Shown piece by piece: positions 5,916-6,284 of a stretch of DNA of 6,284 nucleotides. Position 1 is the first letter of the stretch, and the number at the start of each line of letters is the position of its first letter. Both the position numbers and the translations under genes were made by a program. The stretch spans positions 1-6,284 of the forward strand of contig JAGBYS010000199.1 in NCBI GenBank assembly GCA_017628675.1. Direction: 5' to 3'. The stretch comes from Tidjanibacter sp. (GTDB lineage Bacteria; Bacteroidota; Bacteroidia; Bacteroidales; Rikenellaceae). Below the pieces are notes generated by a model. The model was not told where the DNA came from. It worked only from the letters and a program-made list of their open reading frames with translations, and ran no database searches.

Positions 5916-6284
5916 TACTGAGGTGTCTACCTGAGCCATTTCTGCTCTTGCCTCCATCTCCATCTGGAGGCCCACCATTGTGACTGCCGCACGAGCCAGC
6001 GACACACCGTCGGGATAGGAGGTGGTGGTCACGATGGGCATATTCCACTCCAGGACCACATCCGTCAGGCCGTTAAGCGCCGCCGACAGAACTATCTGAT
6101 TCTCATTGGGTGGCAGAAAGACAAGCACCGCATCGACACTCGTCAGCTCGGCGAAACATTTGGCCGCCAAAGGGGTCTCGCCCGTGCCTGGCACAAGGCG
6201 GTATTCCACCTCGCCCTCGACCTCCACCATCTGATGCAGGGCGTGCTCAGCAATCATCGTCTGTTCGCCACAGCCCTCCACAAT
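5910..6284 (-). CDS. Divergent lumazine synthase (RibH)-like protein, 5' end outside window
   Basis: The last 124 residues of a minus-strand gene; the frame is still open at base 6284, so the GTG at 6281 need not be the start. The visible part resembles 6,7-dimethyl-8-ribityllumazine synthase. VPGTGETPLAAK (visible residues 31-42) matches the VPGAFEIPLAAK strand-helix block. It is followed by a DAVLVFL strand, an alternating helix, a MPIVTTT strand matching VPVIFGVLTT, and a last helix (GVSLARAAVTMVGLQMEM) like GVDCAVSAIEMANL. However, the ALGxVIRGETxHF segment, with the catalytic histidine, is replaced by VLVFLPPNENQIV. The TTDTxEQAxxRAG segment is mostly absent, and the total seems shorter than the usual 150-160. 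It may therefore be a catalytically dead paralogue, or an unrelated alpha/beta protein with a chance match. It converges on the terminator and is not part of the sugar operon. Confidence 0.5.
   Translation of the reverse strand: MVEGCGEQTMIAEHALHQMVEVEGEVEYRLVPGTGETPLAAKCFAELTSVDAVLVFLPPNENQIVLSAALNGLTDVVLEWNMPIVTTTSYPDGVSLARAAVTMVGLQMEMEARAEMAQVDTSVN

Overview
The window looks like chromosomal DNA of a gut-type Bacteroidota, probably a GC-rich Bacteroidales member. An Alistipes-like lineage is a guess from composition and style, not a proven placement. The reasons are two short lipoprotein signal peptides (VSAC and LVGC lipoboxes), genes started without Shine-Dalgarno sequences behind A-rich leaders, a secreted glycosidase of a glycan-degrading type, and an AATTGAR heptamer repeat of a kind I associate with Bacteroidota intergenic DNA.

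Layout: positions 1-5756 hold five plus-strand genes with gaps of 53, 15, 17 and 46 bases and no terminator between them, so they are probably one transcript. In order they are: the C-terminal three quarters of a PfkB-family sugar kinase (start outside the window); a lipoprotein of the metal-dependent amidohydrolase TIM-barrel superfamily; a GH36/melibiase-like alpha-galactosidase lipoprotein; a small protein like the CBM9-like family, with no signal peptide; and an aminoglycoside-phosphotransferase-fold kinase that closely resembles N-acetylhexosamine 1-kinase (NahK). A perfect 18-bp hairpin at 5776-5814 closes the unit. A 95-base gap with two weaker hairpins and a heptamer repeat follows. 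The window ends inside a minus-strand gene that converges on the hairpin and resembles lumazine synthase (RibH) without its catalytic loop.

Working together (inference): the GH36 lipoprotein would release an alpha-linked galactose or N-acetylgalactosamine in the periplasm or at the cell surface. The sugar would enter the cytoplasm, where the NahK-like kinase would make a sugar 1-phosphate and the PfkB kinase would phosphorylate this or another sugar. The substrates of the amidohydrolase and the CBM9-like protein cannot be read from the sequence. No RNA gene, CRISPR array, insertion sequence or phage gene was seen. The most unusual items are the RibH-like protein lacking the RGETxH motif, the cysteine-containing CPCGC loop in the GH36 enzyme, and the pairing of an alpha-glycosidase with an anomeric kinase and an orphan amidohydrolase.
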